DNA from: Distichodus sexfasciatus
Lineage: Eukaryota > Chordata > Actinopteri > Characiformes > Distichodontidae
Direction of reading: 5' to 3'
NCBI GenBank assembly: GCA_032718565.1
Contig: JAVGVS010000407.1
Coordinates: 174,501 to 238,500, forward strand
DNA length: 64,000 nucleotides
Every line of letters begins with the position of its first letter. The first letter of the stretch is position 1. A program made the translations under genes and the position numbers. Below the pieces are notes generated by a model. That model searched no databases. It had not been told where the DNA came from and was given only the letters and a program-made list of their open reading frames with translations. This document shows positions 37,701-49,700 of the stretch, one piece after another.

Positions 37701-40700
37701 GGTGAGTAATGCTGTTGCACCAGCCAACTTTCACCCTCCATACAGAGGCTTTCGTGTTTCCAGGGGCTCTTGTTAATCTGTACTAAAGTTGTGCTAAAGT
37801 TAGCGACGCGTGCGGAGTGTGATATAAAATGTGCAGCCGCATTCTTCACATGGCTCAGTTGTTGAGGGACTTGACACTAGTTTAATGGGTAAATGTAAGT
37901 ATTACAGAGTGGAATGTTCCTCCCCAGGTCTGCTGGGGGGTTACGTGGCAGAGAAGGCTGCCCTGGAGGAGGCGCTGCAGGAGAAGGAGGAGCGGGAGCA
38001 GAGGCTGGTAAAGGAGCTGGAGAGCACTCGGGCCCAACTGCATGATCTCAGCGAGGATCACGCTCTCCTGCAGCGGCAGAGGGATGCGCTCACTGCGGGG
38101 CTCGGGGACGTGGAGAAAGGTAATGGGGAGGATAAACCCAGAAAAAATGATAGCGTCTTTACACACTTTGATTAATATTTTTTCATTGGCTTTGTTTGCT
38201 GATTTCAGTTATGCAGTATAGTAAAAAGTAAATGAAGATTTTTATTCCTCTGTGTTGAATCCTTCAATCTGAACAATGGGCTTAATAAGAAGCTGCTCTG
38301 GCTTTTTCAGGGATAAGATTTTGTGCTGAATCTGAATGGAAATGTCGTAGAGGTGAATGTTTGATGTTCGGTGTTCCCCGTTATCTGTAGGTTGTCGTGA
38401 AGTACGAGAAGAGAGAGGTTTGTTGCTGCAGGTTGAGACTGGAGTGATGGTTATGTGTGGAAACTAACTGTTCGTTGTGTTTCTTCTTTTATTGTTCATT
38501 TGAATTTCTTCTAACTTATCTACACGGCTGACCCTCGATTAAAGATCTTCTGAATGTTTATTATGGTGTTGATGGTCTGTGCATAACAAAGCCGTCTTTT
38601 CTCAAGAATGAACAGACTGAGTTGATATTGTGCATGACTGCATCCTGCCTTGAAAGTGTGTGCTTTTGTGAGATTATTTGGACGCTCACCACTCCCTTGT
38701 TTGACTGCGCAGCCCTGCTCGCGGAGACGGAACGGCTGGGTCAAGAGCGCATGGACGTACAGCGGCAGGCGGAGAAGGACCGCGGCGGTCTGGAGGCACA
38801 GCTGCGGATGCTGGAGGTAGCGCTGGAGGAGCAGGAGAGCCGCGGACAGCAGCTGGAAGAGCAGCACAGGGTCAAGACTGAAGACCTGCAGCAGCTGACT
38901 CAAGCCCTGGAGAAACAGCTCAAACACAATCGCCAGTTCATAAATGTGAGTGTGTGTGTGTGAGTGTGTGTGTGTCCAACATACTTTCAGCAGCCACCGG
39001 GCTTTATAGCGGTCACCTGTTTTTGTTGTGTGATCTCGTTCCCATTCATTACTGAATGGGATGAATTTTTATGCGCACGTCAGCGTCACAGCGAGGTTGA
39101 TGTGTAAAAAAAAAAAAAAAAAAAAAAAAGGCTGTTGATGAAGCACTTCAACTTGGCCCATGTGGCAAAGAGCTGTTGAAGCCTGAGATATGAAAAGTTT
39201 AAATCTATTAAAATCGCCTTCAAATGTGAATTTGATGTAAATAGGAGTGGTCTGTAGGCTGGTGAAGTGCATTTACTGTTTCATGACCAATCATAAGGTT
39301 TTTTAATATTTTTTCCTGGCTTTTTTGTGGGTATGCTTTAAACACACAGGAGCAGGCAGTGGAGAGAGAGCATGAGAGAGATGAGTTCCAGCAGGAGATC
39401 AAGAATCTGGAGGCCAAGCTCAGACTGTCCTCCCAGGTCCACCTGGCAGGGGAAGGCAGCGGTCAGAGGGTAATCAACTCATTTTACTAAAAAATGTTAC
39501 TATAAAAGCCACTGCATTGTCAAGTTAGTTCTGTTAACAGTTTGCTTTGTCTACCTTCTTTGTTTTCCATATATGGTTTAGATTGAAGACTTGGTTATGC
39601 AGGTATGTTGTGTAGTTGAGTCTGACTCGCGGCTGCTTTTGCATGGCCTAGTTACACAAAACCTGACTTGTGCATTTGCATGTAGCTGCTGTGTGGCATT
39701 CTCTATTCAGCAGTAAATTGCTGCTCCATCCAGTGCTCCATTTTTTTGTTCAAGCGTTTTTGTTTTGAAGGTGTAATTAGTGCTTTGGTCTTGCTGACTG
39801 CTACAGTAGAAGTGCTACAGTGTGCCTGCTACGGTGTGCGCTCCATTAGGTGTAGTTAGGAACTGCATGTTTTACTGTTTTACACATTGAATACTCTCTA
39901 ATTGTGATGGAGATGAAACCAAAATGATCTTTTGACTGTATCTCAGGGGTTCAGCTCACATAATGATGCATTGATAATCACTGAGATAGATATATATATA
40001 TGATGCATAATCATGAGTTACTTATCATGCACAAATATCAAAGTTGCATTCAACATTAAAACAGCTGGATCAGAACCTATTGTTTATAACTATCACCACT
40101 CAGCCCCCAAGCACGGCCCTTAACCCCCATATTAAATCCTAACAGCAATTAGCAGTTTCTGAAAGACATCATCAGTGTCTGGTGGTGGTGTTTACCATAC
40201 GGCTTGTCTTATAAATCACATGCTGTTTTTTTGAGGAGCTGTAAGCACTTTACCCTAATGCTGTGTTAAAAACACTAACTCTTGATGAGGGTTTTATCTC
40301 CAGGCTTGTTCCTGCCGTGTTGTGACTGCCGTCTTGCCGTCTCAGGTGGAAAGTCTCCAGGCCGCCATTAAAGACAAGACTGATGACTATAGTGCGCTTC
40401 TCTCGGCTAAAGAGCAGTACCAGCGCGACCTGGAGGAGCGCGACGAGGAGATCGATAAGATGGCGTCTCGTATCCGGGACCTGGAGCAGGCTCTCCTCAG
40501 CAGCGCCGAGGCCGGCCAGAAGGCCACACTGCTGGAGGCTGAGCTGCAGGGAGCGCGCAGGAGTCTGCAGGAGCTCTCTCAGGTGGGCCAGCTGCCGGTA
40601 CCCCAAACCCAAACCCAAGAGCAGTTTCCACTTATTCCCATGCAGGAGCCAGAAAAGCGTTTTTATTTATGCTATAAAAATGGGTAGTGTATTTCCACTT

Positions 40701-43700
40701 GCTTTGGTGTTTAGGTGTAATCTGCCACTTTTTCTGTTCAGAATCAAATTTGAAGAAATTGCAGCATTTACCAGGATTTTATCTATAACACCTTAAAACA
40801 TCTAGGATTAATTTTATGTATAACTATTTTATATATGGTAGGCAGTGACAAAGCTAAATACATTTACACCTGATAAACAACACAAGCCCAATAATAAAGA
40901 GAATTCAGTGTTTTTATAAAAAATGATCTATGTTTTATAAGAGACACAAGTCAGTGTCTTGTTTCTAAATTAATTATATCTAAAAGCATATTTCATGTGT
41001 AGTTTGTATTATTATACCTCCATGCCCACAGAGAGTGGGGTGATTTGAACAGTGAGTGGAGTGCCAGGCTTGAGGAGTCACTCGCTCTTTTAGGAATGCT
41101 TGTTACATGATCTTATCCTGTTGGTTTTAAAGCAGCTTTTGACTTTTGCTTTGCATCGTCAATATCATCTGTTTGCTCTGTTCATGTGCTGTAGGATAAA
41201 GAGGCGTTGCTGCAGCAGCTGTACTCAAATAAACTTCAGATCTCAGCTCTGCAGTCAAAACTGGATGAGACGAGACACCGTGTCCCTGAGCCCACTCCTG
41301 ACCAGAACCTGGAGTCTCAGAAGCTGGAGATGCTCCAACAGGAGATACACAACAAACAGGAGCAGGTTGGACTCTTGTACTACTCTAGGTGTAGGGCCAC
41401 AGGTCATCTTCACTGTAATCAATTAATTGTATAAAAAGCATTACATTAGTGTTTGACTTTTGTTCTTGGTAGTGAACAGTAGAGCAACGTATCTTCGTGG
41501 TTTAAACATCAGTATGGTAGATTGTTGGGATGTCGTGTAATGCTGAAAAAGACACAATTACACAATCTGAATAGAATTTGAGTTTTTCTGAGTGTGTGCA
41601 TGTGTTCAGGTGGAGGCACTACTGAGTCGAGTGGAGGAGCTGGAGAAGGCTTTGGCAGCAGGAGAGGAGAGTATGAGACAGCTGGAACTCAGCAGAACCA
41701 GGGAACAGCAGCTCCAGCGACACATTACAGTGCTACAGGTTTGTCAAACACACACACAGAGTAAAGTCTGACATGTTCTACACTGTTTTACAACTATTTG
41801 TTTCTTCTCGGTTCACTCTGAATGCATCTGATCACTGTAACGTGAGGTTTAGTGGGAGAGTCTTGACCGTGTCTGTCTGCCTTGCAGGACACAGTGATGA
41901 CTCTGCGTAAACAGCAGGAGGAGGTGGGAGAGAACACAGCACTGCAACTCTCTGCCGCTATGCTGGAGGAGAAGGCCAAGGAGGTTGAGCACCTCAGCGA
42001 GCAGATCATCCATCTGCAGCAAGAGCTGGACAACGCCAAGACGAATAGGGTAAAGCATTGTCTTTTTATTTTAACTTTCATGTTCACGAGGTTGGGGAGT
42101 GTATGTTTAGACCCACAAACCAACTACATTTGAACTTTTGGATAAAACTCCTAATACAGTTGAATAAAATAGTCAGATATCTTTAAGTCATAAGTGATTG
42201 AATGGGTTTCTGTTTGAAAGGCTTATTGTTGTTGGTTAACCAAAATAGATTTGGCATAAAAATTCATGTTAACACATTTTTAATGTTGACTTCTTTGGGC
42301 AGGTCGAGGAGGAGAAACAGGCAGAGGTTGAGGAGCTGCTCACTCAGGTGGAGCGTCTCCGCGGTGACCAGGAGCGGCTGCGGCAGGCCAAGGAGGAGGA
42401 GGTGGAGCAGCTGCACGAGGTCATCCACAAGCTGCAGGAGGAGCTCAACCAGCTTGACCCCAACCTCCACGAGGTCAGCGACCCCAGCCCCGAGCCACCC
42501 GATTTCCCCGAGGAGAGCCTGTGCCACGAACTCAACAGCCAGAGCCTCCACGCCACCCGCGCCAAGCTCGCCCAACTGCAGGCGGAACTGGAGCGCTCAG
42601 CGGAGAAGAGGGAGGCCTTTCAGCGGCTGCTGCTGTCCCAGGAGGAGCAGTACGGCCAGCAGCTGGCAACGCTCGGGCGCACCCTGGGTGAGGAGCGAGG
42701 AAGACTGACCCTATTGGAGGAAGAGACGGCCGAGCTGAAGGTGCAGCTCGGGCGCGAAGAGGCGGAGACGAAACAACTGCGAGCTCGCGTCCGGGACCTC
42801 GAAAACGTGGAGAGGACGCTGCGGGCCAGCCGTACAGACCTGGAGCTCCGACTGACGAAGACGGAGGAGGGTAAGGAGGAGGCGCGGACGGAACTGGCAC
42901 GACTCGGCGAGGAGGTGCAGAGGCAGCAAGAGGAGCGGGAGAGGCTGGAGGTTCTGGTTGCCACAAAGGATGAAGAGATGCAACGTTGCAGAGCCAACGT
43001 CAGCGCCCTGGTGGAGGGGAACAAGGAGCTGAAAAAACGAGAAGGAAGACTCCAGGAGGAAATAGAAAGACTGGAGCAAGAAGTGAAGGCCATCAGCAAG
43101 CACATACAGAAACTGAGTGGCCAGCTGGAGGAGAGGGAGACTCACGAGGAAGTGCTGGTGAGGCTCTTCAGTGTCCATTTGTTACTTGTGAGTTAGTGTT
43201 GTCCTTTGTTGGGAGAGATGGTATATGTTAAAATAATTATGATTTAATTGTCAGTTATTGAGGGCAAACAGATGCTTGAAATTTTAAAAAAGTGCAACTA
43301 AATCCTTACTCATTTATTAAAGTCCACCCTACTTTTTCTCTCTTTACATTACTAAAATAAAGTGACCACAAGCATCACAGGACATGAGAGATGTGTGCAT
43401 CCGCGACGTGTCACAGTTGTTGTTTAAATCCTCCCTGTTATGACCATATGTTGAGGCTCTTCCTCCTTCTTCCGTCATGTGACATTGTTGTGATGCATGA
43501 CCAGCCTGTGGAAGCCAAACTGGAAACTTTGCTTCCAGAGTGAACTTGTGTTGTAATGTGTGCGTGTGAGTGTTGTGCTGCGGTGATGATTGCTGAATTG
43601 CCCTTAATTTCAGTAAGGAAGTAGACAGTGTGTGGGTAGAGCCGAGTACACAGCTGATCAGCTCACTCAGGAAGTAAAGCACCAGAAAGAGGAAGCGGTT

Positions 43701-46700
43701 TCCGACTGTCAGCAGTGGCTCTTAGCTAGGCATGCTAAAGACCAGTCCCAGCTTTACCTACACACTCTGGCACAAAGTTTTGTTGCATTCTAAAAGACTG
43801 AACTGTACTCGATAGAAACCACAACGCTTTTTGCAGAGCAAATCACCGGCTCGAGCTGTCGACTTTGTACCCACTACATAACGGGGGAAAGAGCTTCTCT
43901 GAGTGGACTTAAGAAACTAGATTTACGTTAGTCAGCTGCCGGTTGGGGACGTCTCTGATTTGTCTGCAGAGAGTAAGCAGTACTACATTGTGCTGTGACC
44001 TGCTTACTGTCGAGCTTTGTTTGAGTTTGGGATGTTTGTGTGTTTCCTCAGGCGTGTTGGAAACGTGAAGAAAGACTTCAAGAGGAACTAGAGAAGCTGG
44101 GACAAGAAGTCAGTAGCAGCAGCAGCAGCAAGCAGCACGGGGCTTATAAAGAAGTGCTGGTGAGTGGAGGCGGGTGACATCACATCAATATCCTGATTGT
44201 AAACATGCTTAAGTATTAAAGCTGGGACGTGTTTTCTGAGGGAAATGTCCAGATTGAAACACACGCAGATGCAGTTGCACACTGGACCGGCCAGTCACTT
44301 GAAAGTATACACAGTAGAATTTAAAGGGACGATAATATTAACAGAATTTTTTAGTTAATTGAAATAGTCATGAGTGAGATGATGTGGATTTGAGGTTCTG
44401 GATAGTGGTTTAGATTCATTTAATGAAAATTTGAATGAATTTTCAAGGCTCAGTCCATGTCTTTCCTGTTGGGTCTTGGCTGCTAAAGTGGACTGCATTA
44501 GTTGACTCAGTAACTTACTCTTTCTTTATAGAGGGCTGGTGGGTGGCGGTTGATTTTCTCTCTGACGTGTTTGCAGGAGACACTTACCAAGGCAGGTGCA
44601 GCTCTGCGGGAGAGGGAGGAGCAACTGGCTCGTCTAAAGGTGGAGAACGGCGCACTGAGGGCGGAGCTAGCGGCGGTGAAAGAGGGACTTAATACCAGCA
44701 CAGAGAGAGCAGAAAAGCTACAGGAGAAGGGACAGGTGAGCAGCACGACGGATTCACCATGCAGATAACTGCTTAAAGCATTAATAAATCCAGCTGACAA
44801 AGTATCTTGTCATTTTAAATGTTTTTCTTCCTCTAGACTAAGGACCGTGCTTTGGCCGACCTGGAAGTGCACAACCAGCGTCTCCGAGCCGAGCTCCGAG
44901 CCCTGCAGGACGTCCTGGAAGTGCAGGAGGAGGAGCTGGCCTACCAGCAGAGGGAGCTAGAGCAGCTGCGGCAGCGCCTCGGCCCCAAGCACGAGCATCG
45001 CTTCCTGGAAGGTGTGTCGAGCGAAGCCTCCCTCTCTTCCCCTGAGCCTCTCCGGCGCCTGGACTACAGCGAGGAGCGCCACTCTCAGATCCACCAGTCC
45101 CACCTGTCGGAGCTGAGCGGCCTGCGCGAGGCCACGCTGGAGCTGGGCACCAAACCCTCGCCCATGGAGCGGGACGGTAAAGAGACCGAATGCCCCTCGA
45201 TACTGCATTCTGAGACCGATCTGGTCAGCACGCGCTCAAATGTCACCACGCCACGCTCGCTTTCTGTCCCCGAGGACCTGTCTGTGCTCGACTCACTGGA
45301 AGCTGAAAAGGTAAAGAGAAGAGCTGTGGTGGATCTTACCTATTTAAAGGGGTTTAACAACGAGTCCTGCACAAGGAAGCTTTTTATTGCTGCCGTTTGT
45401 CTTGTTTCTGGTTTGCAGGTCCACTGACCACACAATTAGCAGTGATCAAGCTGAGGTATTTGTCGGTTGTGTCTTCCTTCAGGTGCAGGAGTTGGAGAAC
45501 CTGGATGTGACTCCATCGCGCTCTCCCCTCAGCACCAACTCCCCCATCTCTGCCACGGAGTGGGCCAGTGACGGTTACGGCAGCAGTGAGTGGTTTACGC
45601 ATGCTTATTTAACACCCGCCCGATGCGTCTATCCACTGCACCACAGTCCTGTAGAGCAGCTTTCAAACCATCTCTTAAGTGACAATTATTTCAGCTGACG
45701 TTTGTGACGTGGCATCAGATCTTTAAGATTATAATCTCACGTGTTGCTTCAGGTGCTGAGTCATTAGTGCTGTAAAATTATCAGGTTCATCTGCCATCTG
45801 TTTTATTTTTCATGCATCTAGTGTATGTGAAGAGAAAACCTTTGTAAATTGATTATTCCAGTGACCAGATTCCTAACATCTGAAGCAAGATCTTCACCTA
45901 CAAAATCAGCTGTACCTTGTCATGGGCATTTTGATGTTGGTTAGTAGTCAGAATGTCCTACATTACTCATCTGAGAACATAAAGATGTATTTTTTTTGTT
46001 TTTAATAGATGTGAGCTCAGAGGTGGAAGCTAAACTCAATCAGGAGCTTGAAAACACCGAGCAACTGGATGCCAACTTCGTGGCATATTTGCAGGGCAGG
46101 GGCATCGCTCTCAGTCTGCACCCTGAAGACACTGCTGACAACTTGCACTGTGACCAGGAGCTGCTCTCCCCCGAGCTACAGGTCCGCTTGCACCTCCACC
46201 CCTCTGTCACACGCGCTGTCTTTCTGGTGTGTAACTCGATTACTGCTGCCGTTCGCAGACCATGCTGAAGCGAGTGTACCAGGAAAGCTGCCGAGTGCTG
46301 TCTCTCTCGCTGCGCACCGCCCCCGCTGGCAGACCGTACCTGGGCTCAGAGGAAGCTCCACCTCCTTCTTGGCAGCAGGAGAGGAGGTCCTTGCAGGAGA
46401 TGGTGCTGTCACTCAAGGATCTTCTCTGTAGAATGAGTGAACGTGAGATAAAGGTGACTGACCGCATGGCATTACCCCACATTACGTTCACATTTTCATT
46501 CATGTAGTCTTTATCAGAGAAGGCCATTAAAAATGCTGACTTGTTCTCCTTGAGTAGTGATGATTAATATCAGCCTTAATCATGGCTGGAGGTAGGACAG
46601 AGCCAGGCTTGAAGCAACAACCCCAAGTATCTCACTGTGCAGTCGACCTCGTTGTGTTGTAACACTGTGCAGTGTAATCCTGGCTTTGTGAGGGAGCAGA

Positions 46701-49700
46701 AATGAATCAGTGCAGCAGTTGTACTAGAACCAGCTCGCATGTTTCCGTGTGTAGGCGGGAGATGTAGACTGGCGCCGGGAACTGTTACAGACCGTGCAGA
46801 GTGTGTTTAACAGCGAGAGGGAATGGTTCCACACACAGTTTCAGTCGCTGGTGTCAACTGGCTCTGGTGCAGACCACAAGGGCCTGCTGATCCCGGTGGA
46901 GCAACTCCTACAAAAACAGGTAAGTGACTCGTTCACATGGTTTCTGCTTCGGTTTGGTTCTCCCATGCGTTACTCCAACCCTCATACGTTTCAGGAGGAG
47001 CGGCACAGGTCGTTTCTGGAGCAGCTGCTGAGCGGGGACCGCGGCAGCCTCCTGGTGGAAATCCAGAGCATGCACGAGCAACTCCAAGATCTGCAGAACT
47101 CTCTCCTGGCAGTGCGGGAACAGGGCACGCAAACGCAGCGGCAGCTGCAGGAACAAGGTGTCAATACGTCTTCTACTCTCACCCGGTTGTTCCTTAAAAA
47201 ATGATCAGATGAATTGGTGCTACAGTAGGTGCAGTCACACTGGCGCAAGAAGGAGGTGTTTGGTGAATGGAATTATGACCGTGTTAACATGCTTGAATGG
47301 TGAGATAGGAGTGAAGCAGACTAGCTCATGAGGTCATGCCGTCTACCTGCAGCTCCCCTTTAGTAGGAGAACTCCCTCTGCTACTTTGATTACAGTATAG
47401 TCACAGCAGAAGAACAGACTTACACTTTCATTTTTCACACAGTTATTCATACCAACATGTTAGTCCCCCACCTGTGAAAGTCCTGTAAGTAGCCTAGTGA
47501 TGGTCTGGGAAAGTAGCATCTTAGGATAACTGTAGTTTTTGTGCTAATGTTTAATATGTTAATAATTTTTGCACTTTATTAATGACTAGGAGCTACTGAT
47601 GATCTACTGTCACAATATTATAATTACTATAAACGCCAGTGTAAATGTATTTCAAAACCAAACTACTGGATATAATCCTATTTTGTCGTCATATTTAAGT
47701 TTTGTTGGTGTTTCAATGTGGATTTAGTTGAGGAACTGGAGAAGCAGCTACAACAGGAGCAGACGCAGGGGCGTGACCTGCAGCGCTCTCTAGAGGAGGA
47801 GCAGACCCACAGCACCGAGCAGAGCGTCCAGCTGGAGGCAGAAAGAAAGGCAGTGTTGGAGCTGAAGGTGGAGGTAGAGGAGGCCGTCATGAAGCTCCAG
47901 CTCGCCAGTAAAAGCCAAGAGGAGCTACAGAACCAGATCCACACACTCCGGTAACACGACTGAAAACGGACAAGCTGCTGCTGCTGCGCCATATCGTACA
48001 TGTTTTGGTTTTGATCTGAGCCGTGGTTCTCATCTGTATTATCCCGTCATTCCCGTTCCCTGACTCTCCTTTTAGACGGAAGCTGGAGGATGAGGAACTG
48101 GAGCACCAGACTTGTGTGGAGTCTGTGGCGAGAGAGCAGGCCAGAGTTAAACAGCTTCAAGAAGAGCTTCACGGCGAAAGACTCCATAACCAGCAGGCAC
48201 TGGAACAGAGCACCCAAGCCCAGGAGGTGCGGTTACACATCTACACTCCTAAAATCTAAAATTAAATTTCCTTCCTTTGGTTGCAACAAGCTCTATGTTG
48301 AATGTGTGTCTGCAGTCTCTTCGTGAGTCCCTGACTGCGCAACTGACACAGCAGCGCTCCATCGTCTCCAGCTTGCGCTCCGAGCTGCAGATCGCGCAGT
48401 CGCGGTGCGAGACCCTGATCAATCAGGAGCACAAGCAGCAAGAAGAGCTGAAGCGGTTAAAGACGGTGCTGGAGGACCTCGAAACACGGCAGGTGGAGGT
48501 CGGCCACAGCCTGGAGGCCGAGCGACGGAGATCCGCACAGCTGCAGAAAGAGCTGGACGCCTCAAAGGAAGAGATGAGGGCGGTTTGCTCACAACACCTG
48601 GAGGAGGAGCAGAAGCAGGCCAGGGCCCAGGAGGCGGCCAGAGTCCACGAGAGGAAGTTCATGCAGGAGCTGCGAGCCCAGCTGGAGCAGGAGCGGCACC
48701 AGGCCTCAGACCTGGCTGCCATGGTGGAGAGGCTGCGGGGCCAGGAGCTGCAGGGGAGGCGCAGGTGGGAGGAGGAGATGCAGAAGGAACAAGACCAGGT
48801 GAAGCAGCTGAAGACGACGCTGGAGTTCCTGCAGACGCAGCGGGTTGAGGTCAGCCGTAACCTGGAGGTGGAGCGGCAAAAGTCTGAGCGGCTTCAGATG
48901 GAGCTGGACGCCGCAAGGGAGAAGATGAGGGCGGTGGAGGAGCAGAGGAGGCATGAGGGAGCGGAGCAGGAGGACGCGGCGCGACGACCAGAGAACCTGG
49001 TGAGGGCAGTGAGGCTTTTTCCTTTAGCCTTCTTTCTTTTGAAAGTCTGTTGATCGTGTTTGTAAATGGGACCTTTTCCTACACGGAGTATTATCAGTAT
49101 TTTTCTAACCTATAAATTAGAGCTGTTATAAACATGCAGGATGATGAAATAAAAACATTGAATGTCCGTAGGCTCTACATAAGTCCCTGAGCAAGCAGAC
49201 GTCCTGCCTGAGCCCCCTGCAGATGGAGCGATGTCCGGAGCGCCACCAGCAGCAGGAGGAGGCGAAGAGGTCAAGGACGGCGCTGGAAAACCTGCTCGCA
49301 CACCCAGAGGTCAGCCACCGCCTGGAGCCAGAGTGGCAGAGAACCGTGCAGCTCCAAATAGAGCTGGAAACTGCTAAGGAAAAGATGAGGGAGGAGCAGA
49401 GGAGGCAGGAGAGACCGAAGCAAGACGACGGAGAGCGATGGCTAGAGCCAATTTTTGTTATTCGGCGACTATCAGAATTTTTCTAGCCTATAATGTAGCT
49501 GCAACACAAACCTTGGCGTTCTCTTTGATAAACAATAAAACATCACAACGGAATTAATGTTTCATATAAATGACGGTTGATATTAAATGTCAGATTTTTG
49601 ACCAAGTCGGGAAGAAATTTGTAGCAGGATGAAGTACTGAGTGTTCTGGAAGAGAGAGTGATTCTAGAGCTCACATCGGGCATGATGTTATATATATATA

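Noticed and set aside
42532..43178. Several minus-strand open frames of 100-161 codons
   Set aside because: Antisense shadows of pcnt exon 36; Ser/Leu-rich translations are typical of reversed GAG/CAG codons.
48405..48848. 147-codon open frame in a second plus-strand frame
   Set aside because: Out-of-frame shadow of pcnt exon 47; GC-rich coiled-coil DNA leaves alternative frames open.
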